Assembly: GCA_035299585.1 (NCBI GenBank)
Contig: DATGWF010000034.1
Location: forward strand, 1 to 25,828
DNA from: DATGWF01 sp035299585
Lineage (GTDB): Bacteria; Actinomycetota; Actinomycetes; Actinomycetales; Microbacteriaceae
Length of the DNA stretch: 25,828 bases
Reading direction: 5' to 3'
The position numbers were made by a program, and so were the translations under genes. A model generated the notes under the pieces. It ran no database searches, had not been told where the DNA came from, and was given only the letters and a program-made list of their open reading frames with translations. Positions within the stretch are counted from its first letter, which is position 1, and each line of letters begins with the position of its first letter. Positions 16,242 to 24,283 of the stretch are shown here, piece after piece.

Positions 16242-17329
16242 GATTGCAGCCATTCCAGGTAGAAGATGCCGACACCGGCGGCAACGAACATGGCCGCGAT
16301 GATCCAGAAGCGCACGACCACCGTGACCTCCTCCCAACCCTTGAGCTCGAAGTGGTGATGAATCGGACTCATCCGGAAGATGCGCTTCCCATGCGTGAGC
16401 TTGAAGTAGGCGCGTTGGACGATGACCGATCCCGCCTCGATAACAAACAGGCCGCCGACGAGAACGAGCAGAAGTTCCGTGCGGCTGAGCACCGCGAGCG
16501 CCGCAAGCGCCCCGCCCAGGGCGAGCGAGCCAGTGTCGCCCATATAGATCTTGGCGGGGTTGGTGTTCCACCAGAGGAAGCCGAGAAGTGCACCGGAGAT
16601 CGCGGTCGCCACGATGGCGAGGTCCAGCGGGTCGCGGACGACGTAGCATCGCCCGAGGTCCAGCCCGGCGCGGTCTCCGAAGCACCACTGATTGAACTGC
16701 CAGAAACCGATGATGATGTACGCGCCGATGGCGAACAGGGTCGAGCCGGTCGCGAGTCCGTCGAGTCCGTCGGTGACGTTTACGCCGTTCGACGCTGCCG
16801 TCGTGATGAGGGCAATCCACAGCACGTACAGTCCAACGCCGAGAACCGGACCGAGGGCGAGGAAGTCGAGCGGCAGATCGCGAATGAGCGAGATGTGGGT
16901 CGATGCAGGCGTGATGCCCTGGTCGCTCGGGAAGTTGAGTGCGGCCGCGGCGAAGAGCGTCGCGATGACGAGTTGGCCGAACACCTTGGCCCAGCCGCCC
17001 AGCCCCAGGGACTGCTTGCGGTGGGTTTTCAAGTAGTCGTCGATGAAACCGACGACGCCCAAGCCGGCCATCATGCCGAGAACGAGCAGTGCCGACACCG
17101 TGGGTGGGTCGCCTGAGACGAGCGTCGCCGCGAAGTAGCCGACGGTGCTTCCCAGAATGAAGATGATGCCGCCCATGGTGGGCGTCCCGCGCTTGGTGTG
17201 ATGGCTCTGCGGGCCGTCGTCACGAATGAACTGGCCCCAACCGAGCCGGATGAACAGTCGGATAAACACCGGAGTGAGGAAAATCGTGAACACGAAGGCG
17301 ACAACGCCGGCGGCAATAATGGACCTCAC
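16238..17329 (-). CDS. mraY: Phospho-N-acetylmuramoyl-pentapeptide transferase MraY
   Basis: MraY is a polytopic membrane enzyme that transfers phospho-MurNAc-pentapeptide to undecaprenyl phosphate, producing lipid I. The 363 residues form about ten helices. Motifs: HHTKRGTPTMGG (43-54), catalytic-region aspartates D97-D98 (FIDDYLK), NVTDGLDGLA (184-193), MGDTGS (263-268), and MSPIHHHFELKGW (320-332) with the histidine triad at 324-326. I prefer GTG at 17329: it forms a GTGA overlap with the murF stop, has GGGAGA 9 nt upstream, and gives the common actinobacterial start M-R-x-I-I. The ATG at 17338, three residues earlier, sits immediately after GGGAGA, too close for it. Confidence 0.96.
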   Translation of the reverse strand: MRSIIAAGVVAFVFTIFLTPVFIRLFIRLGWGQFIRDDGPQSHHTKRGTPTMGGIIFILGSTVGYFAATLVSGDPPTVSALLVLGMMAGLGVVGFIDDYLKTHRKQSLGLGGWAKVFGQLVIATLFAAAALNFPSDQGITPASTHISLIRDLPLDFLALGPVLGVGLYVLWIALITTAASNGVNVTDGLDGLATGSTLFAIGAYIIIGFWQFNQWCFGDRAGLDLGRCYVVRDPLDLAIVATAISGALLGFLWWNTNPAKIYMGDTGSLALGGALAALAVLSRTELLLVLVGGLFVIEAGSVIVQRAYFKLTHGKRIFRMSPIHHHFELKGWEEVTVVVRFWIIAAMFVAAGVGIFYLEWLQS

Positions 17330-18720
17330 GAGAGCCATTCTCCCAGTCGTTCGGCCAAACGGTGGAGACCCGCCGAGTTGGACGCCTTGACGAGAACGAC
17401 GTCGCCGGGCTGCAGCCGAGCAATGAGCCACTCGAATGCCTCGTCGTGGTCGACGATGTGAACTGACTCGTCGTTCCAGGCGCCCTCGTTCACCGCGCTC
17501 ACATGGATCCGGCGAGCGTCGGCTCCGACCGCCACAACCTGGTCGATTCGCAAACGTACCGCGCGGATGCCAATGTCGTCGTGCGCTGCGCCCGTCTCGT
17601 CGCCGAGTTCACTCATCGCACCGAGGACGGCGAAGGTGCGTCCCCCCTCGGGCTTGACGCTCGCGAGCGTCTTGAGGGCCGCGGCCATGGAGTCGGGGCT
17701 CGCGTTGTAAGCGTCGTGGATCACCGTGATGCCGCGACCGCGAAGCGGTTGCATCCGGCCTCGCTCGGCGAGTTCGACCGACTCGAGCGCCGTCACAATG
17801 CGCTCGATGGGCACGCCCCACTCGCTCGCGACCGCCGCGGCGGCGAGTGCGTTCGAGACGTGGTGTTCGCCAATGACGCGGAAACGGACCTGAGCTTCCT
17901 GCTCACCGATGTGCAGGGTGAATCGGGTGCCTTCGATGTCCGAGCGGATGTCGGTAGCGCGCACATGGGCGGACGGGTCGAGGCCGAACCAGAGCACTCG
18001 GGCGGAAGTGAGTTCGGCCATCTGTGCGACCCGATCGTCGTCTCGATTCAAGACCGCGACGCCGTCGGCGCCGAGGCTCGTGACCATCTCACTCTTCGCC
18101 CGGAATGTGCGTTCGATTCCGCCGAATTCGCGGGCGTGTGCGAGTCCAACCTTGAGCACCACGCCGATGTCCGGCGGCGCCATACGCGTGAGCCGGTCGA
18201 TGTCACCGACGTGACTGGCGCCCATTTCGGCAACCAAGTAGTGGGTCTGCTCGGTGACTTCGAGGAAGGTCACGGGTGCGCCGACCTCGTTGTTGAACGA
18301 GCCGCGGGGTGCGACGGTGGGCCCTTCGGCAGACAGGATCGCGCGGAGCAGATTCTTCGTCGTGGTCTTCCCGTTGGAACCGGTGATGCCGACGACGCGC
18401 AGGGTGCCGAGCGCGCGGACCCGGGCGATGACTTCCCGCGCGAGGTCGCCGAGCGCCGCCACGGTGTCGTCCACGACGATGAGCGGCACGTCCACATCGG
18501 TTTCGCGTTCGGCAATGATGAGGGCCGCACCGGAACGGACCGCTTCCGGAATGAAGAGGAACCCGTCGGTCACTTCGCCGGGCTTGGCTACGAACACACT
18601 CCCCGGGCGCACCTCACGGGAGTCGGTCGTGGTGAGGCCCGAAATGCGCGTTTCTGCATCTCCGGAAACGATTCGTCCGGACACAATTCTCGCGATCTCA
18701 GCAACACTCAGCTCAATCAT
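17326..18720 (-). CDS. murF: UDP-MurNAc-tripeptide--D-alanyl-D-alanine ligase
   Basis: MurF attaches the D-Ala-D-Ala dipeptide to the UDP-MurNAc-tripeptide, finishing the cytosolic precursor. The 464-residue protein has the N-terminal domain with the TTDSREVRPGSVFVA segment (31-45), the P-loop GSNGKTTTKN (114-123), NNEVGAP and AEMGASHVGDI, and the C-terminal IHDAYNASPDSM, GAMSELG and KASNSAGLHR segments characteristic of MurF. The ATG at 18720 overlaps the murE stop by 8 nt and follows GGGTGG. The frame runs open further upstream, but that is antisense-like low-complexity shadow of murE. It overlaps mraY by 4 nt at the preferred mraY start. Confidence 0.96.
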   Translation of the reverse strand: MIELSVAEIARIVSGRIVSGDAETRISGLTTTDSREVRPGSVFVAKPGEVTDGFLFIPEAVRSGAALIIAERETDVDVPLIVVDDTVAALGDLAREVIARVRALGTLRVVGITGSNGKTTTKNLLRAILSAEGPTVAPRGSFNNEVGAPVTFLEVTEQTHYLVAEMGASHVGDIDRLTRMAPPDIGVVLKVGLAHAREFGGIERTFRAKSEMVTSLGADGVAVLNRDDDRVAQMAELTSARVLWFGLDPSAHVRATDIRSDIEGTRFTLHIGEQEAQVRFRVIGEHHVSNALAAAAVASEWGVPIERIVTALESVELAERGRMQPLRGRGITVIHDAYNASPDSMAAALKTLASVKPEGGRTFAVLGAMSELGDETGAAHDDIGIRAVRLRIDQVVAVGADARRIHVSAVNEGAWNDESVHIVDHDEAFEWLIARLQPGDVVLVKASNSAGLHRLAERLGEWLS

Positions 18721-20257
18721 GAAGCCACCCGCTCTCTCGCAACGCGGCTCGAGCAGCGTCTCGAGCGGAATAGGGGATCTTTTCCCCGGCAACCTCGTGG
18801 TAGTCCTCGTGTCCCGGGCCGGCGTACACGACGACGTCGCCGTCTTCGGCGAGCGCGATTGCCGCGCGAATGGCGTCGTGTGGAGCGGCGATTTCGAGGA
18901 TGCGGTCCTCGCTGGTTGCCAGGATTGCTCCCTCGCGGAGGGTGGCGCGAATGGCGGCCGGGTCTTCAAATCGCGGATGGAAGTCGGTAATGACGATGAG
19001 GTCTGAGCCGCTCGCGGCGATGCGTCCCATCTCGAGACGCTTGCTCGGGTCGCGATCGCCGTCGGCCCCGAACACCATGATGATGCGGCCGTCACTCACG
19101 GCTCGCACCCCCGCGAGGAGGCTGGCGAATGCATCCGGTGTGTGGGCGTAGTCGACGAGCACGAGTGGCCCGGTATCGCCGCTGACCACTTCTGCGCGTC
19201 CGGGAATCTCGGCGGGAATGATGCCGTCCTCGAGTGCGTCACGAATGACTTCGATGTCGAAACCGGCCTCGATCCACATGACGATGGCGAGCGCAGCGTT
19301 GTGGGCGGAAAAGGCTCCGAGGAGGGGCACACTCGCCTGAAGCGAGCGGCCGCGGCCACGCAGTTCGAAACTCGTCCGGCGGGCACTCGCCTCGGTGACG
19401 GTCACGAGCCAATCGGCACCCGGCTGGGAGCTCACGGTCGTGACCGGAATCCGCGACTCCCCCACGAGACGTCGGGCCCACTCGTCGTCGATCATGACGA
19501 CGCCGCGTTCTGCGCGCTCCGGAGTGAAGAGTTCGCGCTTCGCGGCGAAGTAGCGCTCGAAGTCGGGGTAGTCGTCGAGGTGGTCGTGACTCAGGTTGGT
19601 AAAGCCCACGACGTCGAATCGCACCCCGTCGACCCGGTGTCGGGACAGCGCGTGCGCGGACACTTCGAGCACGGCGGTGCGAACGTCACGTTCGGAAGCG
19701 GTCGCGAGGAGGGCGTGGATTTCGTTGGATTCTGGAGTCGTCAGCCCGCTCGAGGACACTTCCGAGCCGACGATGCGTTGCGCGGTCGAGCTGAGCGCGA
19801 CGGCGCGACCGAGCTGACGCGCAATTGCGCAGAGCAAGTACGCGACGCTGGTCTTCCCATTGGTGCCGGTGACCCCGAAGACGAGCGCTGCCGTGTCGTC
19901 GTCGGCGAACTCCCCCGTGCGGTAGACAAAGGCACTGACGTGACCGAGAAGTGACCGCGGGTCGTCGATGATGAGCACCGGTACGCCGAGGTCGCGGCAC
20001 AGCTCGGCGCCGTCACGATCGGTGAGCACGGCAACAGCACCGTCGGCGACCGCACCGGGTGCAAAGGCGGCCCCGTGGACGCGCGCTCCGGGCAGTGCCA
20101 CGAAGAGGTCGTTTGGAATGACCCCGGCACTCGAGCTCGCGACTCCCGTGACCTCGACGCTCACATCGCCAATGCACTCACACCCGAAGGTGTCGGCGAT
20201 TGCCGCGACCGTTCGGGGCAGGGGATGGTTCGGTCGGAAATGCGGCACGGCTACCAC
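18713..20257 (-). CDS. murE: UDP-MurNAc-L-Ala-D-Glu--diamino acid ligase (MurE)
   Basis: MurE adds the third peptide residue, which sets peptidoglycan chemistry. The 514-residue protein has the N-terminal UDP-binding domain, P-loop GTNGKTS (131-137), TTPES (173-177), LEVSAHAL, NLSHDHLDDY and the carbamylatable lysine K240 in YFAAKREL. The C-terminal domain has VDYAHTPDAF and GADGDRDPSKR. The substrate motif that reads DNPR in meso-diaminopimelate enzymes reads FHPR here (DFHPR, 425-429), and the GKGHE motif reads GPGHEDY (480-486). The added amino acid is therefore uncertain; Microbacteriaceae often use Lys, Orn or diaminobutyrate in type B peptidoglycan. The start is GTG at 20257, overlapping the ftsI stop by 7 nt with no clear Shine-Dalgarno. 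Confidence 0.94.
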   Translation of the reverse strand: MVAVPHFRPNHPLPRTVAAIADTFGCECIGDVSVEVTGVASSSAGVIPNDLFVALPGARVHGAAFAPGAVADGAVAVLTDRDGAELCRDLGVPVLIIDDPRSLLGHVSAFVYRTGEFADDDTAALVFGVTGTNGKTSVAYLLCAIARQLGRAVALSSTAQRIVGSEVSSSGLTTPESNEIHALLATASERDVRTAVLEVSAHALSRHRVDGVRFDVVGFTNLSHDHLDDYPDFERYFAAKRELFTPERAERGVVMIDDEWARRLVGESRIPVTTVSSQPGADWLVTVTEASARRTSFELRGRGRSLQASVPLLGAFSAHNAALAIVMWIEAGFDIEVIRDALEDGIIPAEIPGRAEVVSGDTGPLVLVDYAHTPDAFASLLAGVRAVSDGRIIMVFGADGDRDPSKRLEMGRIAASGSDLIVITDFHPRFEDPAAIRATLREGAILATSEDRILEIAAPHDAIRAAIALAEDGDVVVYAGPGHEDYHEVAGEKIPYSARDAARAALRESGWLHD

Positions 20258-22023
20258 GTCGTCGCGAGGTCGGGGGCGATGGAGCCCGAGGGGATGACGC
20301 GGTTCTGTTTGAGCACTTCACTCATCACCTGTTGGAACACCGGGGCCGACGCAGCCGAGGAATTCAGGAGGACCGGGTCCATGATGCTCACCGAAACAAC
20401 ATATTGCGGATCGTCAGCCGGAGCGACCCCCGCGACCGACACGAGGTAGCCCTTCTGATAGCCGCCGTTGCCATCGGGGACCTGCGCCGTACCGGTCTTG
20501 GTTGCGACACGATACCCGGGAATGTTCCACTTCTTGGCGAGCCAACCCTTGTTGTAGACCTGCTCGAGCATCGCCATCGTTTGGTCGGCTGCGGCAGCTG
20601 AGACGACTCTGGACCCCGCCGGCTCTTTCGGCACGATGACTTTGCCATCGTGGGTGGTGCAGCTTTCGATGAGGCGCACGGGGAGTCGAACGCCGTGGTT
20701 GCCGAGTGTTTGGTAGACGCTCGCCATCTGGATCGCGGTGGTGGCCAGACCCTGACCGAACATCGTTGTGTAGCTCGTCTGGGCGTCCCAGCCACGCCAG
20801 TCGTTCAGGATGCCCGCCGATTCCCCGAGGAAGCCCACTTCGGACTCCGATCCCACACCGAACTTCGAGATGTACGAGTATCGCTGTTCGGGCGTGAGCC
20901 GCTCGCCGAACTGAGACATACCCGTGTTCGAGGACTCCACGAGGACACCGGCGAGGGTGAGTTGCTCATCGCCGTGGCGGGAGGAGTCGTTGACGTCGAC
21001 GTTGTCTCGGAGGAGACGGTAGGGCGCAACGACCTGGTCTGCGACCGTGGCCTTGCCGGCGTCGAGCACGGTTGCCGCGGTGAGCGACTTGAACGTCGAG
21101 CCCGGTTCGTAGGGGGCGCTGAACGCGCGGGAACCGCGGTCATCCGGGTGGCTCGCATCGACATCGTTGGGGTCGACCGTCGGGACGTCGACGACGGCGA
21201 GCAACCGGCCGGTCTTGACCTCTTGCACCACCACGGTGGCCCAGCGCGCCCCGGTGGCGCGCACTTGGGCTGCCGCGACGCTCTGCGCGAACCACTGCAG
21301 GTTGGCGTCGAGCGTGAGCTTGACCTGTCCACCGTCAACGGCGGGCTTTTCGACGGTCGTTGAACCGGGAATCACCACGCCGCTCGCGTCACCGCTGACC
21401 AGGGAGGACTCGACACCATCGGTCGCGGCGAGACACTCGTTCTCCATGTACTCAAGCCCGGCGAGCGGTGCGCCGTCGGACCCCATGTAGCCGACGAGGT
21501 TTCCCGCGACTGCACCGTTCGGGTAGATGCGACTGGGGTGTCGCTTGGCCCACTGCCACGGAATGCCGAGCTCTTGAATTCGCTCGTACGTCGCGGAGTC
21601 GACCTCTTTCGCGAGGTAAGCGAAGTCCGACTTGGGATCCTCAGAGAGCGCCGAATCAATGACGCCGAGCACCTGTGCCCCGGTCATGCCGAGAACCCGT
21701 CCGAGTTCCTCGGCCGCCTGGCTCCGTGTCACCGTGGTGGTTGAGCCGTCTGCAGCGGTGCGCTCAAAATCTCGCGCGTTCTTGGGTGAGATGGTGATGT
21801 CGTACTTCATCACCGAACTTGCCAGCACCGAGCCGTTGCGGTCCACAATGGATCCGCGCGTGCCGAAGAGTGTCGTCTCATTGGATCGACGCGATGCGGC
21901 TTCGGCATTAATGTCGGATGCGCGAACCATCTGAACGTCAACGAGTCGAAGCACGAAAATGACCGCAAACAGTGCGAGAAGACCAACGAAGGCGGCGACA
22001 CGGAGTCGACTGCGTTGGATCAT
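20251..22023 (-). CDS. ftsI: Septal transpeptidase FtsI/PbpB (class B penicillin-binding protein)
   Basis: This class B PBP cross-links septal peptidoglycan and pairs with FtsW. The 590-residue protein has a short cytoplasmic end, one membrane helix (about 9-27), the PBP dimerisation/pedestal domain (about 50-215, GTRGSIVDRNG at 54-64, RIYPNG) and the transpeptidase domain (about 255-575). Catalytic motifs: STFK at 309-312 (nucleophile S309), SSN at 364-366, KTGT at 509-512. No PASTA domain follows; it ends soon after the transpeptidase. The ATG at 22023 has GAGG 5 nt upstream and starts 12 nt after the ftsL-like stop; the stop overlaps murE. Confidence 0.96.
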   Translation of the reverse strand: MIQRSRLRVAAFVGLLALFAVIFVLRLVDVQMVRASDINAEAASRRSNETTLFGTRGSIVDRNGSVLASSVMKYDITISPKNARDFERTAADGSTTTVTRSQAAEELGRVLGMTGAQVLGVIDSALSEDPKSDFAYLAKEVDSATYERIQELGIPWQWAKRHPSRIYPNGAVAGNLVGYMGSDGAPLAGLEYMENECLAATDGVESSLVSGDASGVVIPGSTTVEKPAVDGGQVKLTLDANLQWFAQSVAAAQVRATGARWATVVVQEVKTGRLLAVVDVPTVDPNDVDASHPDDRGSRAFSAPYEPGSTFKSLTAATVLDAGKATVADQVVAPYRLLRDNVDVNDSSRHGDEQLTLAGVLVESSNTGMSQFGERLTPEQRYSYISKFGVGSESEVGFLGESAGILNDWRGWDAQTSYTTMFGQGLATTAIQMASVYQTLGNHGVRLPVRLIESCTTHDGKVIVPKEPAGSRVVSAAAADQTMAMLEQVYNKGWLAKKWNIPGYRVATKTGTAQVPDGNGGYQKGYLVSVAGVAPADDPQYVVSVSIMDPVLLNSSAASAPVFQQVMSEVLKQNRVIPSGSIAPDLATTW

Positions 22024-22035
22024 GCGAACCTCGGA

Positions 22036-22644
22036 CTAGCGGGTGTGAACGGCGGGAAAGCCGCCCTGCAACGCTACCGAGCCAGCGGCTCCGGACCCCG
22101 CAGCACCCACCGGCGCGCCCTGGCTTCCCTGGGAACTCCCAGTCGCCGGACGCGTTGACGTGGCGTCGGCCGACGGCTTCGCGCCTGCCGGCGTCGAGGG
22201 CACATCGGTGACCAGTGGCACTCCGGCGAGCAGCGCGTTTTCGACGTTGCCACCGGCGAGGGTGCGCCCGTCTGCCGGGACGGGTACGCCGAGGACAGCC
22301 CCGTCAGACAGTCGCAAGTACACGACGTTCGAGTTGGAAATCATGCCGAGCGCGGAGGCGTTCTTCGCGAGGTATTGCGGCGACTGCACCCGAACGAGAT
22401 CGCCGGTGACGGCGCTCAAGTCGCGCTGAACCTGAACCTTTTGCGCCTGCAGGTGCTCGGTCTTATAGGCGCCATCGGCGATGGCCACGCTCAGCAGGAG
22501 CTGCGCGAGGATGAGCCCGACGACGGTGGACGCGGCAACGACGGGAAGCGAGGCACGCGACTTCGCCTTGGGAAGGGCGCGCAGCCAGTGCAGACCCTGG
22601 CGTGCGACCTCGGGTGCCATTTGCAATGCGAATTGAGCGCTCAT
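22036..22644 (-). CDS. FtsL-like bitopic septum protein
   Basis: This gene is in the ftsL position between rsmH and ftsI. The 202-residue product has a cytoplasmic N-terminus (1-33, KAKSRAS before the membrane), one hydrophobic helix (about 34-56), and a short predicted coiled coil (about 60-90, EHLQAQKVQVQRDLSAVTGDL), which is the layout of FtsL/DivIC proteins. After SPQYLAKNASALGMI a tail rich in Ala, Gly, Ser, Thr and Pro extends from about 125 to 202, unusually long against the roughly 100-120-residue E. coli FtsL. The ATG at 22644 overlaps the rsmH stop as ATGA. FtsL is too divergent for certainty from sequence alone; the call rests on topology and position. Confidence 0.8.
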   Translation of the reverse strand: MSAQFALQMAPEVARQGLHWLRALPKAKSRASLPVVAASTVVGLILAQLLLSVAIADGAYKTEHLQAQKVQVQRDLSAVTGDLVRVQSPQYLAKNASALGMISNSNVVYLRLSDGAVLGVPVPADGRTLAGGNVENALLAGVPLVTDVPSTPAGAKPSADATSTRPATGSSQGSQGAPVGAAGSGAAGSVALQGGFPAVHTR

Positions 22645-23594
22645 GCGGCTCGCAATCTCTCGGCCGCGCGGAGCCGGACCGGCTTCGCACGGGAGTTGCG
22701 CAGGGCTTCGTCCTCGCTCGCGAGTTCGGCGCCGCGAACCAACAACTTGAATTGGGGTGCGTGTTCGGGAAGTTCCTGTGGCAGTCCGGGAGGGGCGGTC
22801 GATACCGACAACGCTTGGAGGGTGCGCTTGACGAAGCGGTCCTCCATGGACTGATACGACATGACGACGATCCGGCCGCCGACGGCCAGCCGAGCGAGGG
22901 CCGCCGGAAGTGCCCGTTCAAGCACGTCGAGCTCGTGATTCACGGCAACCCGGAGTGCCTGGAAGACACGCTTTGCGGGGTGTCCGGCGTTTTTCAAGGC
23001 CGCGGGGGTGGCCTGCTGCAGAATGTCGACGAGCTCCGCCGAGCGTTCGATACGGCCGGCTTCACGAGCCTTCACGATGGCCCGGGCGTAGCGGGGGGCG
23101 AGCTTCTCGTCGCCATACCGCCAAAACAGCTCACGAAGTTCGTCCTCGTCGAGTCCGTTGATGAGGTCTGCCGCGGTTTCGCCAGTGGTCTGATCCATCC
23201 GCATGTCGAGCGGAGCGTCCTGCGCGTAGGCGAAGCCGCGGTCGGCACGGTCGAGTTGGAGCGATGAGACGCCGAGGTCGAACAGCGCGCCGTGAACCGT
23301 GTCGATTCCGAGGTCGTCGAGCGCCTCGTCGATGTGGTCAAACGTCGCGTGGACAAAGGAAACCCGGTCAATGACCGGGGCGAGTCGTTGCGACGCAATC
23401 TCGAGCGCCTGGGTGTCGCGGTCAAAACCGACGACCCGTGCGTTCGGAAAGCGCTGGAGTAGGGCGAGGGTGTGGCCCCCCATGCCAAGCGTCGCGTCGA
23501 TGACGACGGCTTCCCCGTCGAGTGCCGGAGCGAGGAGGTCGAGGCAGCGCTCCAGCAGGACGGGAGTGTGCAGGTGGTCGAGTTGCTCGTTCAT
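22641..23594 (-). CDS. rsmH: 16S rRNA (cytosine-1402-N4)-methyltransferase RsmH (MraW)
   Basis: RsmH uses S-adenosylmethionine to N4-methylate C1402 in the 16S rRNA decoding centre. From ATG 23594 the product is 317 residues, the normal size, with HTPVLLERCLDLL (9-21), SAM-binding DATLGMGGHT (33-42) and GFDRD (56-60), DLGVSSLQLDRADRGFAY, DMRMDQ, and GHPAKRVFQALRVAVN. AGGGGA lies about 5 nt before this ATG. An alternative GTG at 23690 overlaps the mraZ stop as GTGA and would add 32 residues that do not resemble the family; an extended Shine-Dalgarno-like sequence lies upstream of it at sub-optimal spacing. The 92-nt gap before the chosen start shows no terminator. The stop overlaps the ftsL-like gene as ATGA. 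Confidence 0.95.
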   Translation of the reverse strand: MNEQLDHLHTPVLLERCLDLLAPALDGEAVVIDATLGMGGHTLALLQRFPNARVVGFDRDTQALEIASQRLAPVIDRVSFVHATFDHIDEALDDLGIDTVHGALFDLGVSSLQLDRADRGFAYAQDAPLDMRMDQTTGETAADLINGLDEDELRELFWRYGDEKLAPRYARAIVKAREAGRIERSAELVDILQQATPAALKNAGHPAKRVFQALRVAVNHELDVLERALPAALARLAVGGRIVVMSYQSMEDRFVKRTLQALSVSTAPPGLPQELPEHAPQFKLLVRGAELASEDEALRNSRAKPVRLRAAERLRAA

Positions 23595-23686
23595 GAGTCC
23601 CCTGGACCGCGGATCCGATTTCCCTCCGAAGCGCCCGTTGCCGGGGAAGGTGCCTCGGCCACTTCGGGAGGAAGTCGCATCCTCGG

Positions 23687-24118
23687 TCACAGCAGTCCGG
23701 GGATCACCTCCTCGGCTGTCTCGGCGAAAGCCGCCTCGGTCTCGTCGAGGTACGTCGACCAGGCCTGGGCATCCCAAATCTCGACGCGGCTTCCCGCGCC
23801 AATCACGACAAGGTCCTTCTCGAGCCCGGCGTACTTGCGCAGCACCGCGGGAAGCGACACTCGGTTCTGCTTGTCCGGGGTTTCGGCCGTGGCACCCGAG
23901 AGGAAGACACGCAAGTAGTCGCGGCTTTGCTTGCTCGTGATGGGCGCCTCACGAATGGCGTCGTGCAGGCGCTCGAACTCGCGCGCACTGAACACGTACA
24001 GACACCGCTCCTGACCGCGGGTCACAACGATGCCGTTTTCAAGCTCGTCGCGAAACTTCGCCGGGAGGATGACGCGCCCCTTGTCGTCGAGCTTTGGCTC
24101 GTACGTCCCCAGAAACAT
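23687..24118 (-). CDS. mraZ: Transcriptional regulator MraZ
   Basis: MraZ is a DNA-binding AbrB-like protein that opens the dcw cluster and represses its own promoter in bacteria where it has been studied. The 143-residue protein has the hallmark start MFLGTYEPKLDDKGRVILPA (1-20), with two tandem half-repeats: DKGR at 12-15 and the degenerate second copy DKQNRVSLP at 82-90. I start at ATG 24118, preceded by GGGGGTG 3 nt upstream; an open frame continues further upstream but holds the operator/promoter region instead. It is the first gene after the DUF3040 terminator, so it is the likely head of the cluster transcript. Confidence 0.96.
   Translation of the reverse strand: MFLGTYEPKLDDKGRVILPAKFRDELENGIVVTRGQERCLYVFSAREFERLHDAIREAPITSKQSRDYLRVFLSGATAETPDKQNRVSLPAVLRKYAGLEKDLVVIGAGSRVEIWDAQAWSTYLDETEAAFAETAEEVIPGLL
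23701..23712 (-). promoter_or_regulatory. Extended anti-16S (Shine-Dalgarno) match at end of mraZ
   Basis: AGGAGGTGATCC on the minus strand is a 12-nt perfect complement of the conserved 3' end of 16S rRNA. It lies within the last mraZ codons (encoding E-E-V-I-P), with 16 nt between its GGAGG core and the GTG at 23690. The spacing is longer than ideal, so its role (rsmH coupling or chance from codon use) is uncertain. Confidence 0.35.
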
Positions 24119-24145
24119 GCGCACCCCCTTTCCGGCCACGGTGGA

Positions 24146-24175
24146 TTTCCCCCACTTTACTCCACTCCACACCAC
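24146..24175 (-). promoter_or_regulatory. Predicted MraZ operator: six in-phase pentamers
   Basis: Read on the minus strand, this 30-nt block divides into pentamers GTGGT, GTGGA, GTGGA, GTAAA, GTGGG and GGAAA. It ends 27 nt before the mraZ start codon. MraZ proteins bind short direct repeats with a GTGG/TGGG core just upstream of their own gene, so autoregulation is the natural reading. The array covers the candidate -10 element. Confidence 0.65.
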
Positions 24176-24184
24176 GTTTGTCCA
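24154..24184 (-). promoter_or_regulatory. Candidate mraZ promoter
   Basis: TGGACA (24179-24184, five of six matches to TTGACA) and TAAAGT (24154-24159, a TANNNT -10) on the minus strand are separated by 19 nt, slightly long. A start about 7 nt downstream would give a leader of roughly 30 nt. The -10 and most of the spacer lie inside the GTGG pentamer array. Confidence 0.4.
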
Positions 24185-24283
24185 CAAAACACCCAATTAG
24201 TCTTCCGGTTGAGTCATCTCTCCCTGCAATTCCGCGGATTTTCAAGGTGGAGGAAAATGGAGCTCAGCCGTGTCGTTGGGCAC

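Noticed and set aside
16242..16820. 193-residue N-terminal extension of murD
   Set aside because: His/Arg-rich out-of-frame translation of mraY; the MurD family start fits the ATG at 16241, which overlaps the mraY stop as ATGA.
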